Made by a program: the position numbers and the translations under genes
The notes under the pieces: model-generated
Told to the model about the DNA's origin: nothing
The model's database searches: none
Seen by the model: only the letters and a program-made list of their open reading frames with translations
In this document: positions 4,658 to 5,243 of the stretch, one piece after another
Position numbering within the stretch: the stretch's first letter is position 1
Layout of the letters: each line of letters opens with the position of its first letter
NCBI GenBank assembly: GCA_937928455.1
Contig: CALFUG010000377.1
Span: forward strand, 1 to 5,243
Source: an uncultured Clostridia bacterium
GTDB taxonomy: Bacteria > Bacillota > Clostridia > Peptostreptococcales > Anaerovoracaceae
Direction of reading: 5' to 3'
DNA length: 5,243 nt

Positions 4658-5243
4658 ATGATTGATCGAAAATACCCGCTGCACCCTTACTTTCAAGAAA
4701 TGCCATCCATCGGTTCGGAGCTTCCTCGCACATTGAAGAAGAACATCGAAGAGCTGAAGGAACAGGAAGAGATTGTTGCCAAAGAGGTCCAGCGCGTGAA
4801 GGAAGCAGGAAAGCCCACGGAAAAAATGAACGAAAAAGGGGAATGGACTGCTTGGCAGAGACTGGAGTATCTGGTGGAACCCGGTACATGGTGTCCTCTG
4901 CATACGATTTATGATCCAAATTTCAACGAAGAGGGAAACACCGGCGTAATCGATGGGTTGGGAAAGATCAATGGCCGTTGGGCCATTATTATCGCTTCCA
5001 ATAATAAGGTAATGGCAGGTGCTTGGTTATCCGGTCAGGCAGACAATGTTCTTCGGGTAACCGATATTGCCAAGAGAATGCACTTGCCCTTGGTTTGGGT
5101 ACTTAACTGCAGTGGTGCCAAGCTGATGGAGCAGGAAAAATGCTTCCCCAATCGCAGAGGAAGCGGTACACCCTTCTTCCGCCATGCGGAATTGCAAAAA
5201 CTGGGGATTCCGATTATCGTTGGCATCTATGGAACCAACCCGG
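4658..5243 (+). CDS. gcdA: Glutaconyl-CoA decarboxylase alpha subunit (carboxyltransferase), 3'-truncated by the window edge
   Basis: GcdA transfers the carboxyl group of glutaconyl-CoA to biotin on GcdC, giving crotonyl-CoA. It is cytoplasmic and bound to the membrane complex. 195 codons are present with no stop before the window ends; the family has about 580-590 aa, so roughly the first third is seen. The start MIDRKYPLHPYFQEMP and the run WTAWQRLEYLVEPGTW (63-78) match the N-terminal crotonase-like carboxyltransferase domain, followed by TGVIDGLGKINGRW (95-108), IIASNNKVMAGAW (111-123) and VLNCSGAKLMEQEKCFPNR (148-166), the Ser-Gly-Ala segment expected at the acyl-CoA carbonyl site. These features resemble GcdA more than methylmalonyl-CoA or propionyl-CoA carboxyltransferases. 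The ATG at 4658 follows AAAGGAG (4644-4650) by 7 nt, and lies 34 nt after the dehydrogenase stop, so the two are co-transcribed. Confidence 0.94.
   Translation, partial: MIDRKYPLHPYFQEMPSIGSELPRTLKKNIEELKEQEEIVAKEVQRVKEAGKPTEKMNEKGEWTAWQRLEYLVEPGTWCPLHTIYDPNFNEEGNTGVIDGLGKINGRWAIIIASNNKVMAGAWLSGQADNVLRVTDIAKRMHLPLVWVLNCSGAKLMEQEKCFPNRRGSGTPFFRHAELQKLGIPIIVGIYGTNP

Noticed and set aside
4577..4919. Open frames of about 103-108 codons on the minus strand over the start of gcdA
   Set aside because: They overlap a well-recognised gcdA start with its own ribosome binding site, and show no family resemblance.
1..5243. CRISPR, phage, transposon or defence system
   Set aside because: No direct-repeat array, no transposase, integrase or nuclease-like protein, and no terminal inverted repeats were seen; the genes form one coherent metabolic operon.

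Overview
The window comes from an anaerobic, fermentative bacterium, most likely a member of Clostridia (Bacillota). Evidence: strong AAGGAGG-type ribosome binding sites 6-8 nt before most starts, tightly packed genes all on the + strand, balanced base composition, and a sodium-pumping glutaconyl-CoA decarboxylase, a complex typical of glutamate-, glutarate- or aromatic-degrading anaerobes. The genus cannot be read from the sequence.

Layout: (1) up to 706, the C-terminal two thirds or so of electron transfer flavoprotein alpha (etfA). (2) 707-792, a gap holding a perfect 15-bp inverted repeat. (3) 793-1593, a cysteine-rich cytosolic protein of DUF6125 type, function unknown. (4) 1581-1679 and 1725-1877, two very small single-pass membrane proteins (32 and 50 aa), both with excellent ribosome binding sites and easily missed by length-filtered gene callers. 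(5) 1893-3095, gcdB, the membrane carboxybiotin decarboxylase/sodium pump. (6) 3201-3410, gcdC, a minimal biotin carrier. (7) 3466-4623, an acyl-CoA dehydrogenase that is best read as a glutaryl-CoA dehydrogenase of the non-decarboxylating kind. (8) 4658 to the window end, the first 195 residues of gcdA, the biotin-dependent carboxyltransferase.

Working model (inference from families and context): the dehydrogenase oxidises glutaryl-CoA to glutaconyl-CoA and passes electrons to ETF. GcdA moves the carboxyl group of glutaconyl-CoA to biotin on GcdC, releasing crotonyl-CoA. GcdB decarboxylates carboxybiotin and exports sodium ions. The small membrane proteins would fill the place of the delta (and perhaps epsilon) assembly subunits. 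Leaving glutaconyl-CoA intact in the dehydrogenase step is what lets the cell save the decarboxylation energy as a sodium gradient.

The points most worth a second look are the two micro-subunits, the linker-less 69-aa biotin carrier, the active-site substitutions in the dehydrogenase, the unexplained DUF6125 gene inside the operon, and two perfect hairpins that are not ordinary terminators. The core chemistry is known; the subunit make-up of this version is the unusual part. No CRISPR array, tRNA, rRNA, insertion sequence or phage gene was seen.
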